This document shows positions 23,831 to 33,721 of a stretch of DNA of 64,000 nt, piece by piece; positions within the stretch are counted from its first letter, which is position 1, and each line of letters opens with the position of its first letter. The notes under the pieces are model-generated. The model ran no database searches. It saw only the letters and a list, made by a program, of their open reading frames with translations, and had not been told where the DNA came from. The translations under genes and the position numbers were made by a program. The DNA comes from Haloarcula nitratireducens. GTDB lineage: Archaea > Halobacteriota > Halobacteria > Halobacteriales > Haloarculaceae. The stretch spans positions 434,001 through 498,000 of the forward strand of contig NZ_RKLT01000001.1 in the NCBI RefSeq assembly GCF_019599505.1. The letters are read 5' to 3'.

Positions 23831-24355
23831 TCAGCCGAGTAGGTAGCGGAGTTTGGGGTGGCGCTCCACCAACGCCAGCTTCTCGATGATCGCGTCGAGG
23901 CCGTAGTACCGGCCGGCACCGACGACCATCACGGTCACGAACAGGAGCAGGCCCATCAGGTCGCCGTTGACCAGGCCGTGCCCGAACCCCGCGTTGCCGA
24001 CCCAGAACAGGGTCATGAAGACGACCCCGCCGAAGGCCGCCAGTCGGGTGAACGCGCCCACCATCAGCGCGAGGCCGATGAGCGTCTCGAACAGCGGGAC
24101 GCCCGGCGCGATGAGCCAGGCGAGGTTGTTCCCCATCCAGATCGGGATGGGACCGAGCGCCGTACCGGTCATCTGCTGCATGTAGGCCGGTCCGTAGGTG
24201 AACGCCAGCCCGTCCTCGATGAGTTTCGTCACGCCGGCGTGGAAGAACCACCATCCGGTGACCACTCGCAGGAACGCCAGCCAGTACGCCGTCAGCGGCC
24301 CGTCCAGTCCGAGCTCGAACTCGTCGGCCAGGGGGTTGGTTGCTTGGTAGGACAT
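23831..24355 (-). CDS. DoxX family membrane protein
   Basis: 174 residues, four predicted membrane helices. The pattern RVVTGWWFFHAGVTKL near the N-terminus, TLIGLALMVGAFTRLAAFGG in the middle and a GAGRYYGLDAIIE segment at the end are typical of haloarchaeal DoxX/thiosulfate:quinone-oxidoreductase-small-subunit relatives. Role in redox reactions at the membrane is likely but the substrate is not known. The start at 24355 follows a Shine-Dalgarno-like GTGAGGT and a TATA box. A degraded second copy of this family lies at 49.3-49.95 kb. Confidence 0.85.
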   Translation of the reverse strand: MSYQATNPLADEFELGLDGPLTAYWLAFLRVVTGWWFFHAGVTKLIEDGLAFTYGPAYMQQMTGTALGPIPIWMGNNLAWLIAPGVPLFETLIGLALMVGAFTRLAAFGGVVFMTLFWVGNAGFGHGLVNGDLMGLLLFVTVMVVGAGRYYGLDAIIEKLALVERHPKLRYLLG

Positions 24356-24572
24356 CGTTACCTCACATGTGCAACTCCGGCCGAGACAGGCATATAAACA
24401 GGAGTGCGTTCCCGCGAACTGAAAACGGTCCTGGGGCGGGTAAGACGCCGAATTGTGGACGATTATTTGAGGAGGTGTGTTCGGGTTCGCATTTATATCC
24501 GCGGGGACGTGTGCGACGGCCCGACGTCCCACCGTGAGCTTCAAACCTCGGTCCCGAGTAGCCACGACAGCG
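24356..24572. promoter_or_regulatory. divergent doxX / rtcB promoter region
   Basis: 217 bp without a gene. On the minus strand TTTATA (24398-24393) lies 38-43 nt before the doxX ATG, leaving a short leader with the ribosome site GTGAGGT (24366-24360). On the plus strand TTTATAT (24492-24498) lies 75-81 nt before the rtcB ATG, which would give a leader of about 50 nt. No operator-like repeat stands out. Confidence 0.5.
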
Positions 24573-26030
24573 ATGTCACTGGAACTGGCCGGCGAGTACA
24601 CGACGGCGCGCGTGATGGTCGAAGACGAATCGCTGGTCGAGGCGGGCTGTCTCGATCAGATACAGTCGCTCGTCGACCACCCGGCCTTCACCGAACCGGT
24701 CCGGGTGATGCCCGACACGCACTGGGGCGCGGGCGCGCCCATCGGCTTCACGATGCCGCTCGGCGACCGAATCGTCCCGAACGTCGTCGGCGTCGACGTC
24801 GGCTGCGGGATGGCGGCGACGAACCTCGGCGACTCGCTGCCCCTCGACGACGGTGAGCGAGAGCGCCGCGTCCGCGAGGCGGTCCCGATGGGCCGCTCAG
24901 TCCACGACTACGACGACGCCCCGCACCTCGTCTCCGAGTTTCCCTTCGAGCGAGCCAACGAGGTGTTCGAGGGGTTCGACGACGCCTTCGAGGCGCGGTT
25001 CGGCGAGCGCGTCGACCCGAGAGAGTTTGACTTCGACGGCTACGACGGCGAGTACTTCGAGTCGCTCTGCAGTCGAGTGCTCGCCGACCAGCGCCAGGGG
25101 ATGGGTCACGTCATCCAGAGCGCCGGGACGCTCGGCGGCGGCAACCACTTCGTGGAGTTCGCCCGCGCTCGCGAGAGCGGCGACTACTGGCTCGTCGTCC
25201 ACAGCGGCTCCCGGTATTTAGGGAAGTCAGTGGCGGAGTTCTGGCAGTCGAAAGCGACCGACCGGCGGGCCATCGGCTCCATCCGCGAGGAGATTCCCGA
25301 GGCGTACGCCGACTACCTCGAGTTCGACCCCGAGACGGTCGGCGATGGCGACCTCTACGAGTGGGTCACCGGCGGCAAGGGCGAATCGCACATCGAGAAG
25401 GACCGCCTGCGCCGGGAACTCGACGGGAAAGACATCGAGGACGCCTTCGACGCGCTGGGGTCGCTCGGCCCGCACGTCGGCGACGACGAAGACCGGGACG
25501 GCGACCTCGACTGGCTGGAGGGGCGCGAGGCCCACGGCTACTACGTCGACATGCTGTTCGCCCAGCAGTACGCCCGCTGGAACCGCGAGCTGATGAGCGA
25601 CGCGATCTGCGAGGCGCTGGGCGTCGACCCCGTCGAGCGCTTTCAGAGCATCCACAACTACATCGATTTCAGGGACATGACGATTCGGAAGGGAGCGACG
25701 CCCGCCCGCGAGGACCAGCGCCTCGTCGTCCCGTTCAACATGGCCGAGGGGTCGGTCCTCGCCCGCGGGAAGGGCAACGAGGAGTTCCATCGGACCGCAC
25801 CGCACGGCGCGGGGCGAGTGATGAGCCGCGGGAGGGCTCACGACGTCGTCGGGATGGCCGAGTTCGCCGACGCGATGGCCGGCGTCTACTCGGAGTCGGT
25901 CGTCGAGAGCGTCCGCGACGAAGCGCCGATGGCGTACAAGGACGCCGAGGAGATCGTCGCGGCGCTGGAACCGACCGCCGAGGTGGTCGATCGGCTCGAC
26001 GCCGTCCACAACCTGAAGGCCACCTCGTGA
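24573..26030 (+). CDS. RtcB-family RNA ligase, bacterial-type paralog
   Basis: 485 residues. RtcB joins RNA 2',3'-cyclic phosphate or 3'-phosphate ends to 5'-OH ends using GTP and Mn. Metal-binding and active-site motifs are present: MPDTHWG (46-52), DVGCGM (75-80, Cys78), GGGNHF, HSGSR, and the guanylylated His in PHGAGR (about His411). The N-terminus (ELAGEYTTARVM...) resembles bacterial RtcB2/RtcB3 paralogs more than the archaeal tRNA-splicing RtcB, so it may serve RNA repair rather than splicing. An acidic insert (HVGDDEDRDGDLDW) is haloarchaeal. Start chosen by alignment to the short bacterial N-terminus. Confidence 0.88.
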   Translation: MSLELAGEYTTARVMVEDESLVEAGCLDQIQSLVDHPAFTEPVRVMPDTHWGAGAPIGFTMPLGDRIVPNVVGVDVGCGMAATNLGDSLPLDDGERERRVREAVPMGRSVHDYDDAPHLVSEFPFERANEVFEGFDDAFEARFGERVDPREFDFDGYDGEYFESLCSRVLADQRQGMGHVIQSAGTLGGGNHFVEFARARESGDYWLVVHSGSRYLGKSVAEFWQSKATDRRAIGSIREEIPEAYADYLEFDPETVGDGDLYEWVTGGKGESHIEKDRLRRELDGKDIEDAFDALGSLGPHVGDDEDRDGDLDWLEGREAHGYYVDMLFAQQYARWNRELMSDAICEALGVDPVERFQSIHNYIDFRDMTIRKGATPAREDQRLVVPFNMAEGSVLARGKGNEEFHRTAPHGAGRVMSRGRAHDVVGMAEFADAMAGVYSESVVESVRDEAPMAYKDAEEIVAALEPTAEVVDRLDAVHNLKATS

Positions 26031-26091
26031 CCGACCTGAACTGACTGTCTTCGGCGGTAACCGCTATATCGACGGCCGTCGTGTTGCCCGT

Positions 26092-26514
26092 ATGACCATC
26101 CTCGTGGCCGTCGACGACGACCACGCGTCCGGGGAGGTTCTCGACACCGCCATCAGACTCGGCCGCGGACTGGACGAAGAGCTATACGTCGTCCACTTGG
26201 TGAGCGACGAGTTCGCGGATGCCGAGGCGAAACAGGTGCGAGACGAGATCCGAGAGCGCCTCGTCGACGAGGCCGTCGTCGGGACGGTCTCGCTCGAACA
26301 CGTCGGTCGGTCGGGACCGCGTCCGGGGACCCGCGTCGGCCACGAACTGCTCGAAGTGGCCGCCGACGTCGACGTCACCCACATCGTCATGGGTCACGAA
26401 TCGAAGGGGCTCGCCGGCCGGTTAGCGTCGGGCAACGCCGCTTACGCCGTCGTGGACGCGGCGAACGTGCCGGTCACCATCGTCACGGGCAACGGCGCTC
26501 GAGAGACTCGATAA
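26092..26514 (+). CDS. universal stress protein (UspA family)
   Basis: 140 residues, one Usp domain. The N-terminal strand TILVAVDDDHAS holds the conserved Asp that contacts ATP in ATP-binding members, but the C-terminal G-x2-G-x9-G(S/T) loop reads MGHESKGLAGRLASGNAAYAV, with the first Gly at the right place and a degenerate remainder, so nucleotide binding is plausible but not certain. Cytoplasmic. Single gene 61 nt after rtcB, probably with its own promoter (CGCTATATCG near 26061-26070). Confidence 0.88.
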   Translation: MTILVAVDDDHASGEVLDTAIRLGRGLDEELYVVHLVSDEFADAEAKQVRDEIRERLVDEAVVGTVSLEHVGRSGPRPGTRVGHELLEVAADVDVTHIVMGHESKGLAGRLASGNAAYAVVDAANVPVTIVTGNGARETR

Positions 26515-26537
26515 AACCCGAAACGGTCGCGGCTGCG

Positions 26538-26774
26538 TCAGTCCTCGGCGACGACGCCGGCGAGTCGGTCCAGCCCGAGCGTCGCGAGGAAGAACACGAC
26601 GCCGACGTACAGCAGCGACACCGGGTCGGCCGCGACCCGGGTGACGATGCTGTTGCCGTAGCCGACGGCCGAAGTGAGGAATCCGAAGAGAGAGGTCGTC
26701 CACCCCACGCCCGTGAATCCGGCGAGTTGGTCGAGGGTGTCTTCGTCCGGCGTCGGCAGCGCGTCGAGGCCCAT
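26538..26774 (-). CDS. small membrane protein
   Basis: 78 residues with two hydrophobic segments, roughly 24-40 and 50-72, separated by VTRVAADPVS. The N-terminal 20 residues are acidic and polar. No conserved Cys, His or charged residues in the helices. Convergent with the uspA gene at a distance of 23 nt. I do not recognise a family; the evidence for coding is the clean start, hydrophobic pattern and high GC at third codon positions. Confidence 0.6.
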   Translation of the reverse strand: MGLDALPTPDEDTLDQLAGFTGVGWTTSLFGFLTSAVGYGNSIVTRVAADPVSLLYVGVVFFLATLGLDRLAGVVAED

Positions 26775-26873
26775 GACGAGTCAGGTCGCGGCTCGACGCA
26801 TAGGCTTTCTGGTCGGAACGGCGTGCGAGGACCGAACGAACGAAGGTGGCACGTCGCTGGTGACTACTCGGAA

Positions 26874-28019
26874 TCAGAGCCCGAGTTCGCGCCCGAGAAC
26901 CAGCCGCTGAATCTCGCTGGTCCCCTCGCCGATCTCCATCAGTTTCGCGTCGCGGTAGAACCGCTGGGGCGCGAAGTCGGTGGTGTAGCCGTAGCCGCCG
27001 AGCACCTGCACGGCGTCTTCGGCGACCTCCCGGCAGATCTCGCTGGCGTCGAGCTTCGCCAGCGCGGCGAGGCGGGTGAGGTCCTCACGATTGCCCGCGT
27101 CGTAGGCCGCCGCGGCCTTGTGAGTGAGCAGTCGGGCGCGCTCTATCTTGCGGTCCATCTCGACGACCTTGTCCCGCACCGCGTCGAACTTCGAGATCGG
27201 CTGACCGAACTGCTCGCGTTCGGTGGCGTAGGACTTCGCGGCCTCGTAAGCGCCCTGTGCCAACCCCACGGAGAGCGCGGCGATGGAGATGCGCCCGCCC
27301 TCCAAGGTCCGCTTCGTCTGGTCCCAGCCGTCGCCCTCCTCGCCGAGCAAGCGGTCTTCGGGGACCCGGCAGTCGTCGAACTGGAGTTCGCAGGTCGGCG
27401 AGGCGTTCAGCCCCATCTTCTCCCACACCGTCGTCACTTCCCAACCGTCGTCCTCGGGCGAGACGATAAAGGTGGAGATGCCGTCGTAGCCCGCTCCCGG
27501 TTCCGTGACGGCCTTCACCAGTATCGACCCGGCGACGTTCGCGTTCGTGATGAACTGCTTCGTGCCGTTCAGGACGTACTCGTCGCCGTCTCGCTCTGCG
27601 GTGGTCCCCATACCGCTGGCGTCGCTGCCGCTGCCGGGTTCGGTCAGCGCCCACGACCCGAGGTGGTCGCCCCGGGCGAGCGGTTCGAGCCACCGCTCTC
27701 TCTGCTCGTCCGTGCCGAACGACTCGATGGGCTTCGAGCCGAGCGAGACGTGCGCGGCGTAGGAGAGGCCGACGGAACCCGAGACCCGCCCCAGTTCCTC
27801 ACAGACCAGCGCGTACATCAACTGGTCGCCGCCCAGCCCGCCCCACTCCTCGCCGATGGGGACGCCCATCACGTCCAGTTTCCCGAGCTCGTCGAACACC
27901 TCGGCGGGGAAGCGGTGTTCGTCCTCGATGTCCTGCGCTATCGGGGCGATCTCGTTCTCGCAGAAGTCCCGCACCGAGTCGCGCATCAGCCGGTGTTCGT
28001 CCGGGAGGTCGAACTCCAT
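26874..28019 (-). CDS. acyl-CoA dehydrogenase
   Basis: 381 residues, FAD-dependent acyl-CoA dehydrogenase that introduces the 2,3 double bond in beta-oxidation or branched-chain amino acid degradation. Visible landmarks: AL(T/S)EPGSGSD (FAD/substrate loop), QFITNANVAGS, the dimer region YATEREQFGQPI, LGGYGYTTDFAPQRFYRDAKL and the catalytic Glu in IGEGTSEIQR. I chose the ATG at 28019 because a TATTTGA element about 28 nt upstream (near 28047) would start transcription there; two in-frame upstream codons would lie before that point. Divergent from the kinase-like gene. It is about 380 residues like its paralog at 39.1 kb once that one's insertion is removed. Confidence 0.9.
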   Translation of the reverse strand: MEFDLPDEHRLMRDSVRDFCENEIAPIAQDIEDEHRFPAEVFDELGKLDVMGVPIGEEWGGLGGDQLMYALVCEELGRVSGSVGLSYAAHVSLGSKPIESFGTDEQRERWLEPLARGDHLGSWALTEPGSGSDASGMGTTAERDGDEYVLNGTKQFITNANVAGSILVKAVTEPGAGYDGISTFIVSPEDDGWEVTTVWEKMGLNASPTCELQFDDCRVPEDRLLGEEGDGWDQTKRTLEGGRISIAALSVGLAQGAYEAAKSYATEREQFGQPISKFDAVRDKVVEMDRKIERARLLTHKAAAAYDAGNREDLTRLAALAKLDASEICREVAEDAVQVLGGYGYTTDFAPQRFYRDAKLMEIGEGTSEIQRLVLGRELGL

Positions 28020-28097
28020 ACCACCGGCTACGGGTTCTGTCATCAAATACCATGTGGGGCACAAGCGCTATCCGCCACCCTCCCCTCGTCTCATCCA

Positions 28098-28895
28098 ATG
28101 GCGTTTCGTCGGTTTCTCCGCGGGTCGGTCCCGTGGGAGCAACTGGAAGGTGTCGCGCGCGCGGTGCTCAACCGCTACGGCGAGTCGTCCGGCCGCGTCG
28201 TCTTTCTGGAGGCGGACAACTGGCTCTCGACGCCGTTCGTCGTTGAGGACCGCTGGTTCGTGAAACTCATCACCCAGCAGAACTCGCTGGTCCACGCGCT
28301 GTTGACCACCGGCCGGAACATCGGCGCGTTCTCCTCGGGCACCGAGGGCTTCTTCGAGCACTTCGGGACGCCCGCCCAGATGGCCCAGCACGAACTCGAA
28401 GCGACCGAGCGGATGCGTGAGTTGGGCGTGAACGCGCCCGAACCCATCGAAGCCTTCGAGCACAACGGGATGGGCGTCCTCGTCTTCGAGTACCTGCGGG
28501 ACTTCGCCGCGCTCGACGACTTACCGCCCGAGGCCGTCGAACACCACGCCCCGACGGTGTTCGACTACCTCCACCGGATGCACGAGGACGGCCTCGCCCA
28601 CGGCGACTTCCGCTGTGAGAACGTCCTCGTCGCCGACGACGAACTGTACTTCATCGACGCGACCAGCGTCCGCGAGGAGGCCATCGCCGACGCGCGGGCC
28701 TACGACATCGCCTGCGCGCTGGGCGCGTTGGAGCCGCTCGTCGGCGCGCACACGGCGGTCGACGCGGCGGCCGAACACTACACGGTCGAGGAACTGCTCG
28801 ACGCCGACGAGTTCCTGGACTTCGTCAACATCCGCCCGGACCACGACTTCGACGCCGGCGCGATCCGCGGCGCTATCGAGCAGTGCGCTAGCTGA
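28098..28895 (+). CDS. RIO/Bud32-like protein kinase
   Basis: 265 residues, compact kinase fold without a glycine-rich loop. The ATP-orienting lysine is probably Lys56 (WFVKLI), the helix-C acidic residue Glu99, the catalytic loop HGDFRCEN (168-175) with Asp170 and Asn175, and the metal-binding Asp187 in FIDAT, where RIO and Bud32 kinases also have ID rather than DFG. The domain order resembles archaeal RIO-like or small-molecule kinases. The start at 28098 begins the conserved region; the frame runs far upstream without gene-like content. Its 3' end overlaps the convergent transporter by eight bases. Confidence 0.82.
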   Translation: MAFRRFLRGSVPWEQLEGVARAVLNRYGESSGRVVFLEADNWLSTPFVVEDRWFVKLITQQNSLVHALLTTGRNIGAFSSGTEGFFEHFGTPAQMAQHELEATERMRELGVNAPEPIEAFEHNGMGVLVFEYLRDFAALDDLPPEAVEHHAPTVFDYLHRMHEDGLAHGDFRCENVLVADDELYFIDATSVREEAIADARAYDIACALGALEPLVGAHTAVDAAAEHYTVEELLDADEFLDFVNIRPDHDFDAGAIRGAIEQCAS

Positions 28896-29784
28896 GTGTC
28901 GCGCGAGAACGCGCGGTGACGCCGATCCCGGCGAGGACCGCGACGCCGCCGGCGAGCGTCCACGCTCCCGGTAGCTCCGAGAGCAACAGGAACGCCAACA
29001 GCGCGCTCCCGACGGGTTCGCCGAGCAGCGAGACGCTCACGAGACTCGATTCGAGGTGGCCGAGCGCCCAGTTGAGCACGGTGTGGCCGAACACGCCCGG
29101 ACCGACGGCCATCAGGAAGAACAGCACCCACTCGCGGAGCCGGTAGTCGACGACGGGGTGGCCGCCGCGGAGGACGAACGCGAACAGGCAGACCGCGGCG
29201 ACGGCGTAGACGACGGTGACGTACGGAAAGAGCGGGAACCGCTGGCGGAGCGACCGGCCCGCCAGCACGTAGGCGGCGGCCATCACCCCGCCGAGGAGCG
29301 CCAGCGCGTTGCCGTACAGCGGTCGCGGGCCGACGCCGCCGCCCAGCAGTTCGCCGAGCGACATCACGACGATGCCGCCGACGGCGAGCAGGATGCCGGC
29401 CGTCGTCCCGCGGGTGATCCGCTCGTCGAGCAACGCCCACGCGCCGACGGCGACGAACAGGGGCTGGGACTGCACGAGCGTCACCGAGGCGGCGACGCTG
29501 GTCCACGCGAGGCTCTCGAACCACGCGGCGAAGTGGACCGCGAGGGCGACGCCGGTGGCTACGGCCGCCAGCAGGTCCCGGCGCGCGAGCTTCGAGAAGG
29601 CGCCGCGGTCGCGCCAGAGCGCGAGCGGAGCCACTAACAGCGTCGTCATCGCCACGCGGTAGAAGGCCGCGACGCTCGCCGGCGCGTCGCTCGCCCGGAC
29701 GAGGATGGCGCTCGTGCTGACCGCGAGAACCGCGACGACGAGGCCGACCCGCGGGTCGAGGTCCGCGAAGTCGGTGCCCGTCAC
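28888..29784 (-). CDS. DMT-superfamily transporter (EamA)
   Basis: 298 residues from a GTG at 29784, with ten predicted membrane helices forming two EamA repeats (5+5). Recognisable features are VAAFYRVAMTTLLVAPLALW in the first repeat and a second repeat ending SLLGEPVGSALLAFLLLSE. Such proteins export amino acids or metabolites; the substrate is not predictable. The GTG start overlaps the last base of the upstream FAD-protein gene stop, so the two are coupled. It overlaps the convergent kinase gene by eight bases at the 3' end. Confidence 0.85.
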   Translation of the reverse strand: MTGTDFADLDPRVGLVVAVLAVSTSAILVRASDAPASVAAFYRVAMTTLLVAPLALWRDRGAFSKLARRDLLAAVATGVALAVHFAAWFESLAWTSVAASVTLVQSQPLFVAVGAWALLDERITRGTTAGILLAVGGIVVMSLGELLGGGVGPRPLYGNALALLGGVMAAAYVLAGRSLRQRFPLFPYVTVVYAVAAVCLFAFVLRGGHPVVDYRLREWVLFFLMAVGPGVFGHTVLNWALGHLESSLVSVSLLGEPVGSALLAFLLLSELPGAWTLAGGVAVLAGIGVTARSRATLS

Positions 29785-30332
29785 TACGCGCCGTCCGGCA
29801 CGTCGAAGTCGTGGAAGTGCTCGCCCTCCTCCTTCGAGAGGATGTCGAGGGCGGCCGCGCCGCCGTCGCCGGCGGAGATGATGGCCTGCCACTCCTGGTC
29901 GCGGCACATCGCGCCGGTGGCGTAGGCGTCCTCGACGCTGGTCTCCATCGAGACGTTCACGTCGACCACGTCGCCGTCGAACGCACAGCCCAGTTCCTCG
30001 GCCAGCGAGCGGTCCGCGCCGGTCGCCAGCACCAGATACGGCGCTTCGACCTCCTCTCCGTCGACGGTGGCGACGAAACCGTCGCCGCCCTCTTCGACGC
30101 TCTCGACCTCGCCTTCTCGGAGGTCGACGCCGAACCCCTCGACCTGGTCGCGGGCGTCCTCCAGGAACTCCGAGCCGTCCACGGAGTCGATGCCGAGGTA
30201 GTTGAACAGGTGAGCCTTGTGCATCCACGTCTCGTCGGTGTCGTAGACGACGGTGTCCAGCCCGTTCTTCGCCGTGAACAGTGCGGCGCTCAGCCCGGCG
30301 GGACCGCCGCCGGCGACGAGTACGTCTGTCAT
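29784..30332 (-). CDS. short FAD-dependent oxidoreductase (thioredoxin reductase-like)
   Basis: 182 residues. It begins with the FAD dinucleotide-binding motif GGGPAGLSAALF (8-19) and ends with the second FAD motif region DAYATGAMCRDQEWQAIISAGDG, but the NADPH-binding domain and CxxC of thioredoxin reductase (about 300 residues) are absent. It is thus a single FAD-domain protein. Such short forms are annotated widely in Halobacteria; electron donor unknown. The downstream EamA transporter gene overlaps it by one base. Short but clean reading frame, so not an obvious fragment. Confidence 0.78.
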   Translation of the reverse strand: MTDVLVAGGGPAGLSAALFTAKNGLDTVVYDTDETWMHKAHLFNYLGIDSVDGSEFLEDARDQVEGFGVDLREGEVESVEEGGDGFVATVDGEEVEAPYLVLATGADRSLAEELGCAFDGDVVDVNVSMETSVEDAYATGAMCRDQEWQAIISAGDGGAAALDILSKEEGEHFHDFDVPDGA

Positions 30333-30417
30333 GGGCGCTACTGGGTCCCACTTCCGGATAAAGCCACGGCTGTGCCATCTAGTCGCACGACCGATCCGGC
30401 GGTGCGAGCGCCGCCGC

Positions 30418-30909
30418 TCAGCCTTCCAGTAGCTCCTTGGTCCGCTGGTGGCGGTACCGGAACACCGGTTCCATCCCGAGGAAGCCGACCGGTCCCACGG
30501 CGCGGCCGAAGGGACCGCCCGGCAGCTCGTACTCGACGCGGTCGTGGACGATGGTCGCGTCGTCGCCGTCGGCTCGGAAGCGGTGGGTGTGTTCCCACTT
30601 CGGGAACGGCCCGTCCCGCATCACGTCCCGGAACACGGCGGTGCCCTCGTCTTCGTCGAAGCGACGCTCGACGATCTCGGAGACCCAGCGCTGGCGCGGG
30701 CCGACGCCGAACGGTCGGGCCGTGGAGATGACGACGGCCCCTTCGCCGAGCACCTCGGGGTTCGGGTCGCCGTCGGGCCCGCGCGTCTCCTCGACGCGGA
30801 GGTGCATCCAGTCGGGAGTGAGTGCCACGAGGCCGTCGCTCGTGGAGTGAAACGCCCAGACCTCGGGGAGCGGCGCGGCCACGCGGACCTCTCGTTCGAA
30901 GACGACCAT
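30418..30909 (-). CDS. SRPBCC-fold (START-like) protein
   Basis: 163 residues with the helix-grip SRPBCC fold: N-terminal strand and helix (VVFEREVRVAAPLPEVWAFHS), long beta-sheet region, then the C-terminal helix PVFRYRHQRTKELL. These proteins bind hydrophobic ligands, and close relatives are polyketide cyclase-like or coenzyme-Q-binding proteins. No catalytic residue is evident. A monocistronic leftward gene 85 nt upstream of the FAD-protein gene. Confidence 0.8.
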   Translation of the reverse strand: MVVFEREVRVAAPLPEVWAFHSTSDGLVALTPDWMHLRVEETRGPDGDPNPEVLGEGAVVISTARPFGVGPRQRWVSEIVERRFDEDEGTAVFRDVMRDGPFPKWEHTHRFRADGDDATIVHDRVEYELPGGPFGRAVGPVGFLGMEPVFRYRHQRTKELLEG

Positions 30910-30985
30910 ACCTCCCGTTCGGACGACGAGGGCAAAATACCGGCGGTGGCGGCGGTTCGAGACGAGGCGACGACTGCGCCCGAGC

Positions 30986-32242
<1,257 letters not shown>

Positions 32243-32301
32243 ACGCTAGCAGTGGTCGACCGGCAGGAAAAGGATACCGCCGTCATTGGCAGGCAAGGGG
32301 C

Positions 32302-32700
32302 CTACCCGCCGGTGAACACCTCGTCGGCGCGGATGCGAAGGATAATTCGCTCGCTCTCGATGGGTTGGGGATACTCGTCTTCGCCCATGTACCGCTTCGC
32401 CAGTTCGTCGATGTGCTCGCGCGCGCCCTCGGTCGTCACCTCGTCGACTGCCCCCGTTATCGAGAGGAACCGATACGGGTTCTCGGGGTCGGTCATGCTC
32501 GCGGCGACCGTCGGGTCGTTCTCGACGTTCTTCGCCTTGCGTCGATGCCGTTCGGTGTTGACGAGCAGGCGGTCGCCCCCGGCGTCGTAGTCGACCCAGA
32601 CCGGCGTCGAGTGGGGTCGGCCGTCGGGTAACATGGTCACGACGTGGGCGAACGTCGACTTCTCGAATAAGTCGTGGTACTCCTCGGGTATCGATGGCAC
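32302..32700 (-). CDS. PPOX-class F420- or FMN-binding oxidoreductase
   Basis: 132 residues from a GTG at 32700. Split-barrel flavin/F420-binding fold of the pyridoxamine-phosphate-oxidase-like class: FAHVVTMLPDGRPHSTPVWVDYD, then RLLVNTERHRRKAKNVENDP and the closing ISIT-like strand FLSITGAV. Short single-domain members of this type in Halobacteria commonly use F420. GTG is chosen because it directly precedes the conserved IPEEYHDLF and a GGTAAACCC element about 26 nt upstream could be the TATA box. No partner gene evident. Confidence 0.82.
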   Translation of the reverse strand: MPSIPEEYHDLFEKSTFAHVVTMLPDGRPHSTPVWVDYDAGGDRLLVNTERHRRKAKNVENDPTVAASMTDPENPYRFLSITGAVDEVTTEGAREHIDELAKRYMGEDEYPQPIESERIILRIRADEVFTGG

Positions 32701-32741
32701 ACGATACGCGTCGGCCCGCGTGGGTTTACCTCCTCTGGCGC

Positions 32742-33575
32742 TCACTCGCGGCCGGCGTTCGCCCGCTCTAAGACCCGTTCGGCCTGGCGAATCTGCGGCG
32801 CGTCGATCATCTCGCCGTCGACGACGAAGACGCCGCCGCCCGCCTCGTCGCGCGCCGCGAGGATGCGCTCGGCCCACTCGACCCGCGCGGGCGTCGGCGT
32901 GAACACCTCGTTGATGATGGTCGCCTGCGCCGGGTGGATGGCGAGTTTCCCGTCGTAGCCCAACTGGAGCGCGCGTTTCGCCTCTCGCTGGAGCCCCTCG
33001 TCGTCGGTGTAAGAGGGGAAGTGCGTGTCGATGGGCGTCACGTTCGCGGCCCGCGCGGCGAGGACGACGTGCTGGCGCGCGTGCTCGACCTCGCTCCCGT
33101 CCTCGGTTCGAGTCGCGCCGATGTCGCCGGCGAGGTCCTCGGCCCCGAATATCAGCGCTTCGACGGCCTCGGTGGCGGCGATGTCCTCGGCGCGGAGGAC
33201 GCCCGCCGCGGACTCGACGAGGGCGAGTATCGGACAGTCGACGCCCGCGTCGGCTAACAGCTCCGCGAGCCGTCGTACGTCGTCGGCGTCTCGCGTCTTC
33301 GGGAGCATCACGCTGTCCGGCGTCGGGCCGTCGAGGACCACGGCGAGGTCTTCGGCCGCGCCCGCGCCGACCGGGTTGACGCGGACGCAGACTTCGCAGT
33401 CGGCCGGAAACACGTCCGAAAGTGCGTCGCGGACGGTTTCGCGGGCCGCGGCCTTCTGGTCGGGCACGACGGCGTCTTCCAGGTCGAAGACCACCACGTC
33501 GGCGTTCGTCTCCGGGGCCTTCCGCAGTTTCCCGGCGTCGTCGCCGGGGGAGAACAGGATGCTACGACGGGGCAT
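32742..33575 (-). CDS. CitE-like lyase, HpcH/HpaI aldolase family
   Basis: 277 residues, TIM-barrel CoA-ester lyase of the citrate-lyase-beta/malyl-CoA-lyase type. Landmarks: RSILFSPGDDAGKL at the N-terminus, VVFDLEDAV with metal-binding Glu/Asp, the Arg of CVRVNP, LALVESAAGV with the second metal Glu, FGAEDLAGDIGA, and GKLAIHPAQ near the end. Haloarchaeal members include beta-methylmalyl-CoA and malyl-CoA lyases of the methylaspartate cycle; the exact substrate cannot be read. Divergent from a MaoC-type hydratase gene, a natural partner in such chemistry. Confidence 0.88.
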   Translation of the reverse strand: MPRRSILFSPGDDAGKLRKAPETNADVVVFDLEDAVVPDQKAAARETVRDALSDVFPADCEVCVRVNPVGAGAAEDLAVVLDGPTPDSVMLPKTRDADDVRRLAELLADAGVDCPILALVESAAGVLRAEDIAATEAVEALIFGAEDLAGDIGATRTEDGSEVEHARQHVVLAARAANVTPIDTHFPSYTDDEGLQREAKRALQLGYDGKLAIHPAQATIINEVFTPTPARVEWAERILAARDEAGGGVFVVDGEMIDAPQIRQAERVLERANAGRE

Positions 33576-33721
33576 GGCACCCCGTACACGGCCCCGGCCC
33601 GTAAGTGTCGGCGCTTGCAGTCTCGCTTCGATCGTTCCGCCGACTGACTCTCCACCCGGACATCCCGCCGGGGGGTATCTAAGGGCTTACTGCTAAGGGA
33701 CCGGCGGTCGTCACCCCGTCC

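Noticed and set aside
28020..28064. Longer N-terminus for the acyl-CoA dehydrogenase ending at 26874
   Set aside because: A TATA-like element lies inside the extension, so the added codons would be upstream of the transcript start.
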